Positions 38,617 to 47,926 of a stretch of DNA of 64,000 nt are shown piece after piece. How positions within the stretch are numbered: position 1 is the first letter of the stretch; each line of letters starts with the position of its first letter. The notes below the pieces were generated by a model. The model was not told the origin of the DNA, did no database searches, and saw only the letters and a program-made list of their open reading frames with translations. The DNA is from Xanthobacteraceae bacterium. Its GTDB lineage: Bacteria > Pseudomonadota > Alphaproteobacteria > Rhizobiales > Xanthobacteraceae. The stretch is from positions 496,001-560,000 of the forward strand of contig JAHBZE010000002.1 in the NCBI GenBank assembly GCA_019635585.1, written 5' to 3'. A program made the translations under genes and the position numbers.

Positions 38617-39228
38617 ATGCGCGACAAGCTGCTCTGCATATTGTTTCTGGCTTCGGTCGTCGCCGTGCCCGCTTCCGCGCAGCAGAACACATCGCAATAC
38701 ACTTCGGTTGCCACCAAGACCTGCAAGAAATTCGACAGCACGAAGGTTGCCGGCGACGAAATCGCGAATGCTTTCCACTGTAACGGTTTGCCCGGCTATT
38801 CGGTCGTCGTCGGCGAGGACGATCTTCGCACCGTGGTTTCGATCGGCCTGAACCGCCAGGACGCGAAAGACCAGCTTTCGCTGAGCCAGACGTTCAATCC
38901 GTTCAATTCGGTCCACGACACGCTGGAATGGCGCATCGACGGAAAAACGAAAAAGCCGTTCGCCACGATCCAGCGCTGGTACATCGCGGACAACAACGAT
39001 CTCGACAAGGACGGCCGCCCCCGGAACGTCCAGCTTCTCGTCGTCACGCGAACTCCGCCGGGACGCTCGTGCCACGTCGCCTATGTCGACGTTCGCGCCA
39101 ACGAAAATCCGAACGCGCTCGCACAGAAAGCAGCCGACGAACTCGCGAAAGATTTCGACTGCAAGAAAGACGCGATCCGTTTCATCGGCAACAAGGGCCG
39201 CGCGGCGGAGCTGGCGGCGCGCAAATAA
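38617..39228 (+). CDS. Exported protein of unknown function
   Basis: A 203-residue protein with a clear signal peptide (residues 1-21, cleavage at ASAQ). The mature part has four cysteines, three of them in KTCKKF, FHCNGL and SCHVAY, which could form disulfides in the periplasm. I recognise no domain. The ATG at 38617 is preceded by GGAGGA; the frame extends upstream to 38521 but that part lacks a signal sequence and overlaps the divergent GFA start. Confidence 0.7.
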   Translation: MRDKLLCILFLASVVAVPASAQQNTSQYTSVATKTCKKFDSTKVAGDEIANAFHCNGLPGYSVVVGEDDLRTVVSIGLNRQDAKDQLSLSQTFNPFNSVHDTLEWRIDGKTKKPFATIQRWYIADNNDLDKDGRPRNVQLLVVTRTPPGRSCHVAYVDVRANENPNALAQKAADELAKDFDCKKDAIRFIGNKGRAAELAARK

Positions 39229-39292
39229 TTTAGCCGGAACCATTATCCGGTTTCGCACTTCTCAAGGTTGTGCAAACCAGAGGAGAGGTTCC

Positions 39293-39526
39293 ATGCGCAA
39301 GTTCGTTCTTGCCGGCGCGATGACGGCAGCGATCGCCGTTCCCGCTTTTGCCCAGACCACTGTCGTCGAAGAGCGCTATTACGTCATTCAGGATCCGCAG
39401 ACCAAGCGTTGCACCTACGTGACGGAGCGGCCTTCGACCGGTGTCGTGCTCGATCTCGGTATCTTCCGCACCCGCGCGGAAGCCGAACTCGGCGCGCGCA
39501 AATCGAAGGTCTGCGTTTACGAATAA
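39293..39526 (+). CDS. Small exported protein of unknown function
   Basis: A 77-residue protein: signal peptide to about residue 20 (AFAQ), then a short domain with two cysteines (RCTYVTERP and KVCVYE) likely to pair. AGGAGAGG precedes the ATG. Short proteins of this shape are common in Bradyrhizobium-like genomes without known role. It follows the other exported protein by 64 bp on the same strand. Confidence 0.75.
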   Translation: MRKFVLAGAMTAAIAVPAFAQTTVVEERYYVIQDPQTKRCTYVTERPSTGVVLDLGIFRTRAEAELGARKSKVCVYE

Positions 39527-39551
39527 AGACGGTTCGCCACGGAACGCGGAG

Positions 39552-39575
39552 AGCCTCGGACCGCCGGGGCTTTTC
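39552..39575 (+). terminator. Probable rho-independent terminator
   Basis: Stem AGCCTCGG/CCGGGGCT with an ACCG loop and one wobble pair, followed by TTTT. It lies 25 bp after the small exported protein gene. Confidence 0.65.
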
Positions 39576-39583
39576 GTGTCTCT

Positions 39584-40024
39584 TCAGGCGGGCTCGGAAA
39601 GTTTTTCCTTCTTCGTGACCCGCTCGCGCAAAATCTGGGGAAGCGGCGCGGACTTATGCGCCACCTGATCGGCGTTGACCCAGACTACCTCGCCGGTCGA
39701 ACGCACATTGTCTTCGCCCTTACCGAACACGGCGAACCTGAACGTCATCGACGAACGGCCGAGCTTTTCGATCTTGGTGCCGATTTCGATCTGTTCGTCG
39801 TAACGCACAGGTGCGGCATATTCGACCAGCGCTCGCACGGTATGGAAATCGGTATTTTTCGCGGCTTTCTCTGCATTCCAGTCGAACGGCAGATCGCGCA
39901 GATATTCGACGATGCAGGTGTCGAAATATGCGAGATAATTCGCGTTGAACAGGATGCCCTGCGCGTCCGCTTCGTAATAGCGGACACGGAACGGCGTGAA
40001 GTGCCAGAAATCGGTGCGTTGCAT
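39584..40024 (-). CDS. Acyl-CoA thioesterase (4-hydroxybenzoyl-CoA thioesterase/YbgC-like hotdog fold)
   Basis: A 146-residue hotdog-fold protein. The active-site segment VRYYEADAQGILFNANYLAYFD (about residues 14-35) matches the 4HBT/YbgC class with its catalytic aspartate in place. It could cleave aromatic or short acyl-CoA esters. It diverges from the SLC13 transporter gene; 112 bp lie between the starts. Confidence 0.8.
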   Translation of the reverse strand: MQRTDFWHFTPFRVRYYEADAQGILFNANYLAYFDTCIVEYLRDLPFDWNAEKAAKNTDFHTVRALVEYAAPVRYDEQIEIGTKIEKLGRSSMTFRFAVFGKGEDNVRSTGEVVWVNADQVAHKSAPLPQILRERVTKKEKLSEPA

Positions 40025-40136
40025 TGTCCTAAATTCTCTCTGGCACAGCCTTAGCGCAGCCGTTAAGCGAATGGAACTTGGGTTCCATTCCAGGCGTTAT
40101 TGCCTTGTCGGCGGGCAATGCCGGGGAAATTCTTGA

Positions 40137-41927
40137 ATGACATGGCAACAATCAGCCGCCTTCGGCCTGATCGCGCTGATGATGGCGGCCTTTGTGTGGG
40201 GCCGCTTCCGCTACGATCTCGTCGCAATGGTCACGCTCCTGGCGGCGGTGCTGATCGGCATCGTTCCGCCGGACAAAGCTTTCTCCGGCTTCTCCGACGA
40301 CATCATCGCGATCATCGCAAGCGCGCTCGTGGTCAGCGCGGCGGTCGCGCGCTCCGGCATCGTCGAGCGGCTGCTTAAACCGCTTTCGCCCTGGCTCACC
40401 AACACTACCGTGCAGGTGCTCGTGCTTTCCGGCACGGTCGCACTACTTTCCGGCTTCGTGAAAAACATCGGCGCGCTCGCGATGCTGATGCCGGTCGCCT
40501 TCGCGCTCGCGCGCAAGACCGAAACTTCGCCTTCCTATTTCCTGATGCCCATGGCCTTCGGCTCGCTGCTCGGCGGCATCGTGACGCTGGTCGGCACCTC
40601 GCCGAACATTCTGGTTTCGCGCGTGCGGCAGGAAATCACCGGCGAACCGTTCCATATGTTCGACTTCACGCCGGTCGGAGTCGTGCTCGCAGTCGCGGGC
40701 ATTGCCTTTCTCGCGGTCGGCTGGCGCCTGCTGCCGAAAGGCCGCAAAGGCGCCTCCTCGATCGAAGCAGCGTTCAACCTTGAGGGCTATACGACCGAAG
40801 CCGTGGTACAGGCCAAAACCGATACTGTCGGCAAGACCGTGGCGCAGCTCGAAAAGCTTTCCGGCAATGACGTCGAAGTGCTGATGGTGGTGCGCAAGGG
40901 CGGCCGCCGTTACGCGCCGACCGAAAGCACGGTGCTGCGCGCAAACGACGTGCTGCTGCTCGAAGGCGAACCCGACGCGCTTCAGCAGATCGTCACCGAC
41001 GCGAAAATGAAACTCGCAACCGCGTCGAGCCGCAAGTCGAAGAAGGAAACCGATACCCCGGCCGACGATCTCGGCGTGATGGAAGCGGTGGTGAGCGAGG
41101 GTTCGGCACTCGCCGGCTCGAATGCCCAGCAATCGAAGCTCTATCACAAGCATGGCGTGACGCTGCTTGCTGTCAGCCGCGCCGGCGAGCGCGTGACCTC
41201 GCAGCTGCGCTCGGTCCGCTTCCGCGCGGGCGATGTCGTCGTGCTGCGCGGCAATCTCTCGGAAATGCCGGACATGCTCGGCGAGCTGGGATTGCTGCCA
41301 CTGGCCGAGCGTTCGCAGCCGCTCGGCGATACGCGCCGGGGCATACTGCCGATTGTCGTGCTTGCCGCTGCGATGCTTCTGGTCGCCTTGGGCGTGCTAC
41401 CGATCGCGATTGCTTTCTTCGGTACCGCGGTCGTGCTCCTGCTGATGCGCTCGCTTACCTTGAAAGAAGCCTATGCCGCGGTGGAATGGCCGATCTTGAT
41501 TCTGATCGGCGCGCTGATTCCCGTGTCGGACGCGCTGCGCTCCACCGGCGGCACTGAAGTGATCGCCTCCCTGCTCTCGCAAGCCGGCGATTATCTGAAC
41601 GGCTATACCGCGCTCCTGCTGATCATGGCGGCCGCGATGGCGGTAACGCCGTTTCTGAACAACGCCGCGACCGTGCTGGTGATGGGTCCGATCGCGGCGG
41701 CGTTTGCATCGAAGCTCGGCTACAAGCCCGATCCGTTTCTGATGGCGGTCGCGATCGGTGCGGCCTGCGATTTCCTCACCCCCATCGGCCACCAGTCGAA
41801 TACGCTGGTGATGGGCCCGGGCGGCTACCGTTTCGGCGATTACTGGCGGCTCGGCCTGCCGCTTTCGATTCTGGTGCTCTCGATCGGCGTGCCGCTGATC
41901 GCGCTGTTCTGGCCGCTTACGAAATAG
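40137..41927 (+). CDS. SLC13/DASS-family permease with two TrkA-C domains
   Basis: A 596-residue transporter of the divalent anion:sodium symporter/ArsB-like superfamily. N-terminal helices (residues 5-200) and C-terminal helices (about 400-596) surround two cytosolic RCK-C (TrkA-C) domains at roughly 205-285 and 310-390 (KTVAQLEKLSGNDVEVLMVVRKG and LYHKHGVTLLAVSRAG). LVGTSPNILVS and FLTPIGHQSNTLVMGPGGY are the paired substrate and ion motifs. Sulfate, dicarboxylate or sulfonate are typical substrates; which one is not evident. Confidence 0.85.
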   Translation: MTWQQSAAFGLIALMMAAFVWGRFRYDLVAMVTLLAAVLIGIVPPDKAFSGFSDDIIAIIASALVVSAAVARSGIVERLLKPLSPWLTNTTVQVLVLSGTVALLSGFVKNIGALAMLMPVAFALARKTETSPSYFLMPMAFGSLLGGIVTLVGTSPNILVSRVRQEITGEPFHMFDFTPVGVVLAVAGIAFLAVGWRLLPKGRKGASSIEAAFNLEGYTTEAVVQAKTDTVGKTVAQLEKLSGNDVEVLMVVRKGGRRYAPTESTVLRANDVLLLEGEPDALQQIVTDAKMKLATASSRKSKKETDTPADDLGVMEAVVSEGSALAGSNAQQSKLYHKHGVTLLAVSRAGERVTSQLRSVRFRAGDVVVLRGNLSEMPDMLGELGLLPLAERSQPLGDTRRGILPIVVLAAAMLLVALGVLPIAIAFFGTAVVLLLMRSLTLKEAYAAVEWPILILIGALIPVSDALRSTGGTEVIASLLSQAGDYLNGYTALLLIMAAAMAVTPFLNNAATVLVMGPIAAAFASKLGYKPDPFLMAVAIGAACDFLTPIGHQSNTLVMGPGGYRFGDYWRLGLPLSILVLSIGVPLIALFWPLTK

Positions 41928-41975
41928 CGCGTGATCCCGAAAAGTGGGAACCGGTTTTCGGAAAAGATCACGCGC
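41927..41975. repeat. Rhizobial-type intergenic palindrome
   Basis: A 49-bp element with outer arms GCGCGTGATC/GATCACGCGC (41927-41936, 41966-41975) and inner stem CCGAAAA/TTTTCGG (41937-41943, 41955-41961). The core CCGAAAAGTGGGAACCGGTT is a motif I recognise as a common dispersed palindrome of Rhizobiales genomes. The left arm shares its first base with the last base of the transporter stop codon. Confidence 0.75.
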
Positions 41976-41993
41976 CAATAAAAAAGAAAACGT

Positions 41994-42719
41994 TCACCAC
42001 TTCTCGATCCATGGGCGCAGATCCATTTCATGCGTCCAGGCGCTGCGGTGCTGGTTATGGAGATACCAGTAGTTTTCCGCGATCCGGTCGGGGTCGAGAA
42101 TGCCGTCCTTCTCTTTCAGCTTGTAGCGCTCCGGAAACATTTCACGGATGAAGGCGGTGTCGATCGCGCCGTCGATCACGACATGCGCCACATGGATCCC
42201 TTCCGGCCCAAGCTCGCGCGCCATGCTTTGTGCAACCGCTCGGAGCGCATGCTTGCCGGCAGCGAACGCCGCGAAGCCCGGCGAACCCCGCATGCTTGCC
42301 GTGGCACCCGTGAAAATGATCGTGCCGCGGCCTCTCGGCACCATAACCTTCGCCGCCTCGCGGCCCATCAGGAAGCCGCCGAAGCAGGCCATCTCCCAGA
42401 CTTTGAAAAATACGCGCGAGGTCGTCTCGCGGATCGGAAAGCGCACATTCGCGCCGATGTTATAGACTGCGACTTCCACCGGCCCGATGTCCCGCTCGAT
42501 CTCCTCGAAGAGTGCCGCGACCTGCTCCTCTTTGCGCGCATCGTTGCCGAAGCCGCGCGCCTTGCCGCCTTCGGCCTCGATATGACGCACGAGCGGCTCC
42601 AGCTTGTCGGCATGCCTGCGCGTGACGCAGGCGACATAGCCTTCCTTCGCGAAACGCCGGGCGATGGCACCGCCCGTTGCGTCGCCTGCGCCTACGATCA
42701 ACGCCACTTTCTCAGGCAT
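41994..42719 (-). CDS. SDR-family oxidoreductase lacking the catalytic tyrosine
   Basis: A 241-residue Rossmann-fold protein of the short-chain dehydrogenase family. The cofactor loop is GAGDATGGAIARRFAKEG (residues 9-26) and YNIGAN is the NNAG-equivalent. In the active-site motif YxxxK the tyrosine is phenylalanine (SPGFAAFAAGKHALR), though the lysine is kept; this variant occurs in a known subgroup of SDRs. The catalytic activity is therefore uncertain. The ATG at 42719 gives the expected MPEKVALIVGAG start. Confidence 0.8.
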   Translation of the reverse strand: MPEKVALIVGAGDATGGAIARRFAKEGYVACVTRRHADKLEPLVRHIEAEGGKARGFGNDARKEEQVAALFEEIERDIGPVEVAVYNIGANVRFPIRETTSRVFFKVWEMACFGGFLMGREAAKVMVPRGRGTIIFTGATASMRGSPGFAAFAAGKHALRAVAQSMARELGPEGIHVAHVVIDGAIDTAFIREMFPERYKLKEKDGILDPDRIAENYWYLHNQHRSAWTHEMDLRPWIEKW

Positions 42720-42818
42720 AGGCAGTCCTCGCGCTTTCTTGACAGCGTGGCTTCCCGCGCGGGAGCCTGTCAATCAAAGTGCTGTAAAAGCAGCCATGCG
42801 CAGATGCGGGAGGAAAAT

Positions 42819-43403
42819 TTGAAGCGTCTCGAATTCTTTTTCGATTTCGGCAGCCCGACCACCTATCTTGCGCATACCCAGATGCCGGTACTGGCTCAGC
42901 GCACCGGCGCGGAAATCGTTTATCGCCCGATGCTGCTCGGCGGTGTCTTCAAGGCGACCGGCAACCAGTCGCCCGCGCTTCTTCCGGCGAAAGCGAAATG
43001 GATGGGCCATGACCTGCAAGCCTTCGCCAAACGATACGGCGTGCCCTTCAGGCATAATCCGAATTTCCCGATCAACACCATGATGTTGATGCGCGGCGCG
43101 GTTGCGATGCAAAAGGAAAATCGTCTCGTGCCTTACGCCGATGCGATCTTCCACGCAATGTGGGCCGAGCCGCAGAACATGAACGATCCTCAGATCGTCG
43201 GCAGCGTACTTGCGAAGGCCGGATTCGAACCGAGGGCAATGCTGGCGGCGATCGAAGACCAGAGCGTGAAAGACGGGCTGCGCGCAAACACCGAGGAGGC
43301 GGTTTCGCGCGGCGTGTTCGGCGCGCCGACCTTCTTCGTCGGCAACAGGATGTTCTTCGGACAGGATCGGCTGGATTTCGTGGAGGAGGCGCTTCGTGAA
43401 TAA
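42819..43403 (+). CDS. 2-hydroxychromene-2-carboxylate isomerase-like (kappa-class GST/DsbA fold)
   Basis: A 194-residue glutathione-dependent isomerase-like protein. LEFFFDFGSPTTYLAHTQ holds the conserved serine and the C-terminal VFGAPTFFVGNRMFFGQDRLDFVEE is the thioredoxin-fold cis-proline region. Family members act in naphthalene-type aromatic breakdown, but many are of unknown substrate. The TTG at 42819 is the best start: it sits six bases after GGAGG and gives the usual MKRLEF opening. An ATG at 42804 is also in frame. Confidence 0.82.
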   Translation: MKRLEFFFDFGSPTTYLAHTQMPVLAQRTGAEIVYRPMLLGGVFKATGNQSPALLPAKAKWMGHDLQAFAKRYGVPFRHNPNFPINTMMLMRGAVAMQKENRLVPYADAIFHAMWAEPQNMNDPQIVGSVLAKAGFEPRAMLAAIEDQSVKDGLRANTEEAVSRGVFGAPTFFVGNRMFFGQDRLDFVEEALRE

Positions 43404-43406
43404 CTC

Positions 43407-43427
43407 CCTCTCCCCGGTGGGGAGAGG
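43407..43427. repeat. Short GC-rich palindrome between convergent genes
   Basis: Perfect nine-bp arms CCTCTCCCC/GGGGAGAGG around a GGT loop, in the 29-bp gap between the isomerase and cckA. This CTCTCCCCGG type of hairpin is common between genes in alphaproteobacteria. There is no T-run, so termination would be weak or rho-dependent. Confidence 0.65.
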
Positions 43428-43432
43428 TAACT

Positions 43433-45973
43433 TTAATTCTGCTGCAATTCTTCTTTCACCGCCTTCACGAGCCCCACGAGATCGAAGGGTTTCGGCAGGA
43501 AGCTGAATTCTTCGCCGGGAAGCTGATCGGCAAGCCCCTCCGAATAGCCGGAAGCGAAGATCACTTTCGTTTTCTTCAGGTTTGCCTTGCGCATTTCCTT
43601 GAGCATGGTCGGGCCGTCCATGATCGGCATCATCACGTCGGAAACGATGATGTCGATATTGCCGTCTTCCTTCTTCGCGATCTCGAGTCCCTCTTCGCCG
43701 TCGGCAGCAGAAAGCACGGTGAAGCCGCGCATGGTGAGCGCGTTGGTGGCGAAGCTGCGCACACCCGGCTCGTCTTCCACGAGCAGCACGGTCCCGCGTC
43801 CGGTAATATTGACGGGCTTCGCGTCGGCAACCGCCTTCGCCTGCGCCGCATCGCGCGCAGCCGTGATTTCCGCTTCGGTCGGAATGTAGCGCGGCAGGAA
43901 AATGCGGAAACTCGTTCCCTTCCCCACTTCGCTCGAAACGTAGATGTAGCCGCCCGACTGCTTCACGATACCGAAGGCGGCAGCAAGGCCGAGGCCGGTA
44001 CCTTTATCTTTTTCTTTGGTCGTGAAGAACGGCTCGAAGATTTTTCCGATCACGTCCGGCGCAATGCCGGCGCCGGTATCCGCGACCTCGATCATCACAT
44101 ATTCGGCCGCCGGCATGCCGTCATATTTGAAAGTCTGCGACTCTTCGGAAGAAATGTTCGCGGTGCGGATTTTCAACGAACCGCCGTTCGGCATCGCGTC
44201 GCGTGCGTTCGCGGCGAGATTCAGAAGCACGCGCTCGATCTGGATGCTGTCGGCCTTCACCGGCCACAGATCGCGCGCATAGGTCGCCTCGACCTTCACC
44301 TTTTCCGTCGCGACCCGGCGCAGCAGCCCCGCCGCAAGCTCCGAAATCACGTCGCCCATGTGCAGGATTTCCGGCACCATGGTTTCGCGCCGCGCGAACG
44401 CGAGCAGCTGCCGCACGAGGTTCGCCGCGCGCGTGCCGTATTGGCGGATTTGGTTGAGATACTGGAAGCCCGGATCGGTCGGCCGGATCTGCGCGAGCAT
44501 CAGGCTCGCGTTGCCGATCATGGTGGTGAGCACATTGTTGAAGTCGTGCGCGATGTAGCCTGCGAATTCGCCGATCGCTTGCATCTTCTGCGCCTGCGCG
44601 AACGAAAATTCGAGCTTCTTCTCTTCGCTGGTGTCAATGGCGTGCACGATCGCAGCCTCACCCGCTTCGACCGTATCTTCCTCGACCGGTGTCACGAAGA
44701 AGCGCGCGAAATGTCCGTCTTTTCCTTCGAGCGGCAGTTCGACTTCGTGCGGCGCGGCTTTGCCCTCGATCACGCCACGCAGGAGCGATTCCAGCTTCTC
44801 GCGGTCGCGCTGCGCGATGAAGGAGAACACGGTTTGCCGAGCACCCTTCTCGTCCGCGGAAGGACCGAACAGCCGCGCAAACGTGGCGTTCGAGTTCACG
44901 ATCCGGCCCGCACGATCCACCGTCGCAATCGCGGCGGGCGAATTATGGAAGAAGCGCGCGAAGCGGATTTCAGCGGCGCGCAGCGCGTCCGGCTTGTCGT
45001 CGGTCTTGGCACGCGAAAGCACGAGCGTGCGCGACGCGCCCGCCGTGCCGTCGGAAGCGAAGGCCACGCGATGCATGAGCCGCACCGGAAGGCTGGTGCC
45101 GTTCTTCTTGCGAAGATCGATGTCGAGAACTTCGGTTTTCACTTCACCGGGCGCCGGCGCCATATTGGTGAGCAGCGCTGCACTCGTGCCCTGTACCAGA
45201 TCGGTGATCTTCAGTCCGTCTGGACCGATCTCCGCGATGTCGTAGCCGAGCCAGCCGGCTAACGTCGTGTTGAGATAGCTCACGCGGCCCGCCGCGTCGG
45301 AGGAGAAAAATCCCGCCGGCGCGTGATCAAGAAAGTCGATCGCATGTTGCAGCGACTGGAACGTGCTTTCCTGTTTCTCGCGGTCGCGCGTGATGTCGGC
45401 GATGGTCCAGGCCGCGAGCTTCGCGTGGCGGCCCTTCTGCCCAAGCGGCCGCGAGCGGATGCGAAACCAGCGCGCGCCGCTGTTGTCCGCATTCGGCACG
45501 CGGATTTCCTCCGCATGCGCACGTCCCGACTGCACGGCCTGCGCGAGACGATAGATCGCATCGGCAACCGTCGGATCGCTGGTGAACAGCCGCTCGATCG
45601 GCCGCACGTCATCGGGATGTTCCGCGCCGGTGAGTTCGAGATAGCTGCGGTTTGCGTAAAGCACGCGTCCCGACGCATCGACGATGGAGACACCTTCAGC
45701 GCCGGTGTCGGCGAGCGCTTTCGTCAGATCGTTGCGGCTACCGCGGCCGGCGAATTCGATCACGCCGGACGCATAAGAAAAGAGCGCGAACACGCCGATC
45801 ACGGAGAGCGCCGCCAGCACGGCGACGATATAAGGGTCGGCCTGATCGCGGCCGAGGAACAGGAGAAATACGGCGGTCGAAACCAGCGCGAAGGCGACGA
45901 CGATCACGAGGCCGATCGACCCGGTCGCCGGTATGCGGTCAACGCTGACCGGTTCGTCGTCGTGAGGCGTCAT
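43433..45973 (-). CDS. cckA: Cell-cycle hybrid histidine kinase CckA
   Basis: An 846-residue hybrid kinase at the top of the CckA-ChpT-CtrA phosphorelay. Two membrane helices (about 20-40 and 46-68) precede PAS-like domains, a HisKA domain with H476 in YIAHDFNNVLTTMIGN, an HATPase domain (NLAANARDAMPNGG, ADTGAGIAPD, GTGLGLA) and a receiver domain with phospho-acceptor D779 (VSDVMMPIMDG) and K at FLPKPF. The ATG at 45973 has GGGAGA upstream; a TTG at 46042 would leave only 2 bp to flhB. It is the last gene of the flgB-to-flhB strand and may be read from that operon. Confidence 0.92.
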   Translation of the reverse strand: MTPHDDEPVSVDRIPATGSIGLVIVVAFALVSTAVFLLFLGRDQADPYIVAVLAALSVIGVFALFSYASGVIEFAGRGSRNDLTKALADTGAEGVSIVDASGRVLYANRSYLELTGAEHPDDVRPIERLFTSDPTVADAIYRLAQAVQSGRAHAEEIRVPNADNSGARWFRIRSRPLGQKGRHAKLAAWTIADITRDREKQESTFQSLQHAIDFLDHAPAGFFSSDAAGRVSYLNTTLAGWLGYDIAEIGPDGLKITDLVQGTSAALLTNMAPAPGEVKTEVLDIDLRKKNGTSLPVRLMHRVAFASDGTAGASRTLVLSRAKTDDKPDALRAAEIRFARFFHNSPAAIATVDRAGRIVNSNATFARLFGPSADEKGARQTVFSFIAQRDREKLESLLRGVIEGKAAPHEVELPLEGKDGHFARFFVTPVEEDTVEAGEAAIVHAIDTSEEKKLEFSFAQAQKMQAIGEFAGYIAHDFNNVLTTMIGNASLMLAQIRPTDPGFQYLNQIRQYGTRAANLVRQLLAFARRETMVPEILHMGDVISELAAGLLRRVATEKVKVEATYARDLWPVKADSIQIERVLLNLAANARDAMPNGGSLKIRTANISSEESQTFKYDGMPAAEYVMIEVADTGAGIAPDVIGKIFEPFFTTKEKDKGTGLGLAAAFGIVKQSGGYIYVSSEVGKGTSFRIFLPRYIPTEAEITAARDAAQAKAVADAKPVNITGRGTVLLVEDEPGVRSFATNALTMRGFTVLSAADGEEGLEIAKKEDGNIDIIVSDVMMPIMDGPTMLKEMRKANLKKTKVIFASGYSEGLADQLPGEEFSFLPKPFDLVGLVKAVKEELQQN

Positions 45974-46044
45974 AGGCGCCGTCTCCCGCGAAAACTTGGG
46001 CTCCGCCACTCCGGTTTGCCTGAGAACCCCTTCGTTTCGCAAGC

Positions 46045-47130
46045 CTAGCTCCTGAGCCCTGCATTTCGCGCGGAATTGCGGAGTTTCATGACGTAGCCGA
46101 TCACCTCGGCGACGGCCTTGTAGTGTTCCACCGGAATTTCCTGTTCGATTTCGACCGATTTGAACAAGGCTCGGGCGAGCGGCGGGTTCTGCACCACCGG
46201 CACCGCATGCCGATAGGCGACCTCGCGGATCTTGAGCGCGATGTTGTCCTGGCCCTTGGCGACGCAGATCGGCGCACCCATCCCCGGCTCGTATTTCAGC
46301 GCCACGGCAAAGTGGGTCGGGTTCATCACCACCACGGTCGCACCCGGCACTTCCTGCATCATGCGCTTGCGCGAACGCGACTGGCGGATCTGGCGCAGCT
46401 TCGCCTTGATGGTCGGATCGCCTTCCTGCTCCTTGAATTCCTCGCGCACTTCGCGCACCGACATGCGCTGCTTTTCGTACCAGCTATGCCGCGACCAGAG
46501 ATAATCGGCGGCCGCGACCAGCGCCATGATCGCCGTCACCGCCGACATGATCTTGAGCGCGAGGATGAAGGTAACGCTGACCGACAGCGCAAGCTCGCCG
46601 TTGATGAGCAAGCCCATCCGCTCGACCTCGGACGACGCGATCACATAGATCACGCTGCCCACGATCGCGAGCTTTACGAGTCCCTTCCCGAACTGCACAA
46701 AGGCATGTTTCGAGAAGATACGCTTGAAGCCGCCGATCAGCGAGATGCGGTCGAGTTTCGGCGCGAGCGGCTCGGTGGTCCACAACAGCCGGTGCTGAAT
46801 CATGTTGCCCGCGATTGCCGACACGACGAGAATCGCCATTACCGGCCCGATCGCGACCAGCACCTGCATGAAGAGCCGGATGATCGCGCGCATGACGAGA
46901 CTTTGATCGGTCGCAAGATGCAGGTTGCCAAGCACGTCGCGAAACGCGATCGCGAGCTGATTTGTCGCCTGCCCTCCGAACATAAAGAAAGCGATTGTCG
47001 CACCCAACAGAAGAAACCAGGTATTGACCTCCTGGCTCTTCGCGACGTCGCCGCGCTTGATCGCGTCTTCCAATCGTTTTGCGGTTGGGTCTTCTGACTT
47101 TTCTGTATCTTGCCCTTCGCTTTCGGCCAT
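46045..47130 (-). CDS. flhB: Flagellar export switch protein FlhB
   Basis: A 361-residue membrane component of the flagellar type III export gate that switches export from rod/hook to filament proteins. Four membrane segments lie between about residues 35 and 210, followed by the cytosolic domain with the self-cleavage site NPTH (270-273). The N-terminal KSEDPTAKRLEDAIKRGDVAKS is standard. It is separated from fliR by 9 bp. Confidence 0.96.
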   Translation of the reverse strand: MAESEGQDTEKSEDPTAKRLEDAIKRGDVAKSQEVNTWFLLLGATIAFFMFGGQATNQLAIAFRDVLGNLHLATDQSLVMRAIIRLFMQVLVAIGPVMAILVVSAIAGNMIQHRLLWTTEPLAPKLDRISLIGGFKRIFSKHAFVQFGKGLVKLAIVGSVIYVIASSEVERMGLLINGELALSVSVTFILALKIMSAVTAIMALVAAADYLWSRHSWYEKQRMSVREVREEFKEQEGDPTIKAKLRQIRQSRSRKRMMQEVPGATVVVMNPTHFAVALKYEPGMGAPICVAKGQDNIALKIREVAYRHAVPVVQNPPLARALFKSVEIEQEIPVEHYKAVAEVIGYVMKLRNSARNAGLRS

Positions 47131-47139
47131 CGCGTACTC

Positions 47140-47907
47140 CTATCGCACGACGCCGAGCAGCACGGATTCGAGATGTCCGAGAAAACCGAGCATCACCGCG
47201 CCGACGAAAGCAAACAACATGGCGAAGCCGATCATCAGCGAGATCGGCAGGCCGAGAAAGAACACCTGCAACTGCGGCATCAGCCGCGCGAGTAGGCCGA
47301 GACCCAAATTGAATAAAAGACCGAATACGAGGAACGGCGCCGCAAGCTGCACGCCGATCTTGAACGCGCCCGAAACCACGGTGAGCATCAATTGCGTCAC
47401 ATCACTGGTCGGCAGAAACTCGCCGGGCCGAAACAGCGAATAACTCTGGTCGAGCGCGCCGATCGCGAGGTGATGCAGGTCGGTCGCGAAAATCAGCGCG
47501 ACGCCGAGCATCGCAAGCAAATTGCCGACAATGATGCCCTGCTGGCCCTGATTGGGATCGACCGCGGTGGCAAAACCGAGACCCATCTGGTTTGCGATCG
47601 TGGCGCCCGCGACTTCGAGCGCCGACAAGGTCAGCCGCGCCGTAAGCCCCAACACCGCGCCGACGATCACTTCCTGGATAAGCAGGCCGACGATGGGAGC
47701 GAAATTCGCCATCGGCACGGTCGGATAGTTGCTGCGATAGATCGGCAACAGCACGAGTGTCAGCATCAACGCGATCACGAGCCGGATGCGGGTCGGAATG
47801 CCGCGCTCGCCGATGCCGGGCATCAGCATGGTCATGGTGCCGAGCCGTGCGAACATCAGCATGAAGGTGACGGCAAGCGCCGGAAGGAAGGAAATATTGA
47901 CCTGCAC
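47140..47907 (-). CDS. fliR: Flagellar export protein FliR
   Basis: A 255-residue membrane protein of the flagellar export gate (FliP5-FliQ4-FliR1 complex). Hydrophobic helices and the segment PGIGERGIPTRIRLVIALMLTLVL (about residues 30-52) are family features. It lies between fliQ (19 bp) and flhB (9 bp) in one operon. Confidence 0.94.
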   Translation of the reverse strand: MQVNISFLPALAVTFMLMFARLGTMTMLMPGIGERGIPTRIRLVIALMLTLVLLPIYRSNYPTVPMANFAPIVGLLIQEVIVGAVLGLTARLTLSALEVAGATIANQMGLGFATAVDPNQGQQGIIVGNLLAMLGVALIFATDLHHLAIGALDQSYSLFRPGEFLPTSDVTQLMLTVVSGAFKIGVQLAAPFLVFGLLFNLGLGLLARLMPQLQVFFLGLPISLMIGFAMLFAFVGAVMLGFLGHLESVLLGVVR

Positions 47908-47926
47908 CGCGCGCCCTTCCCGGCCC

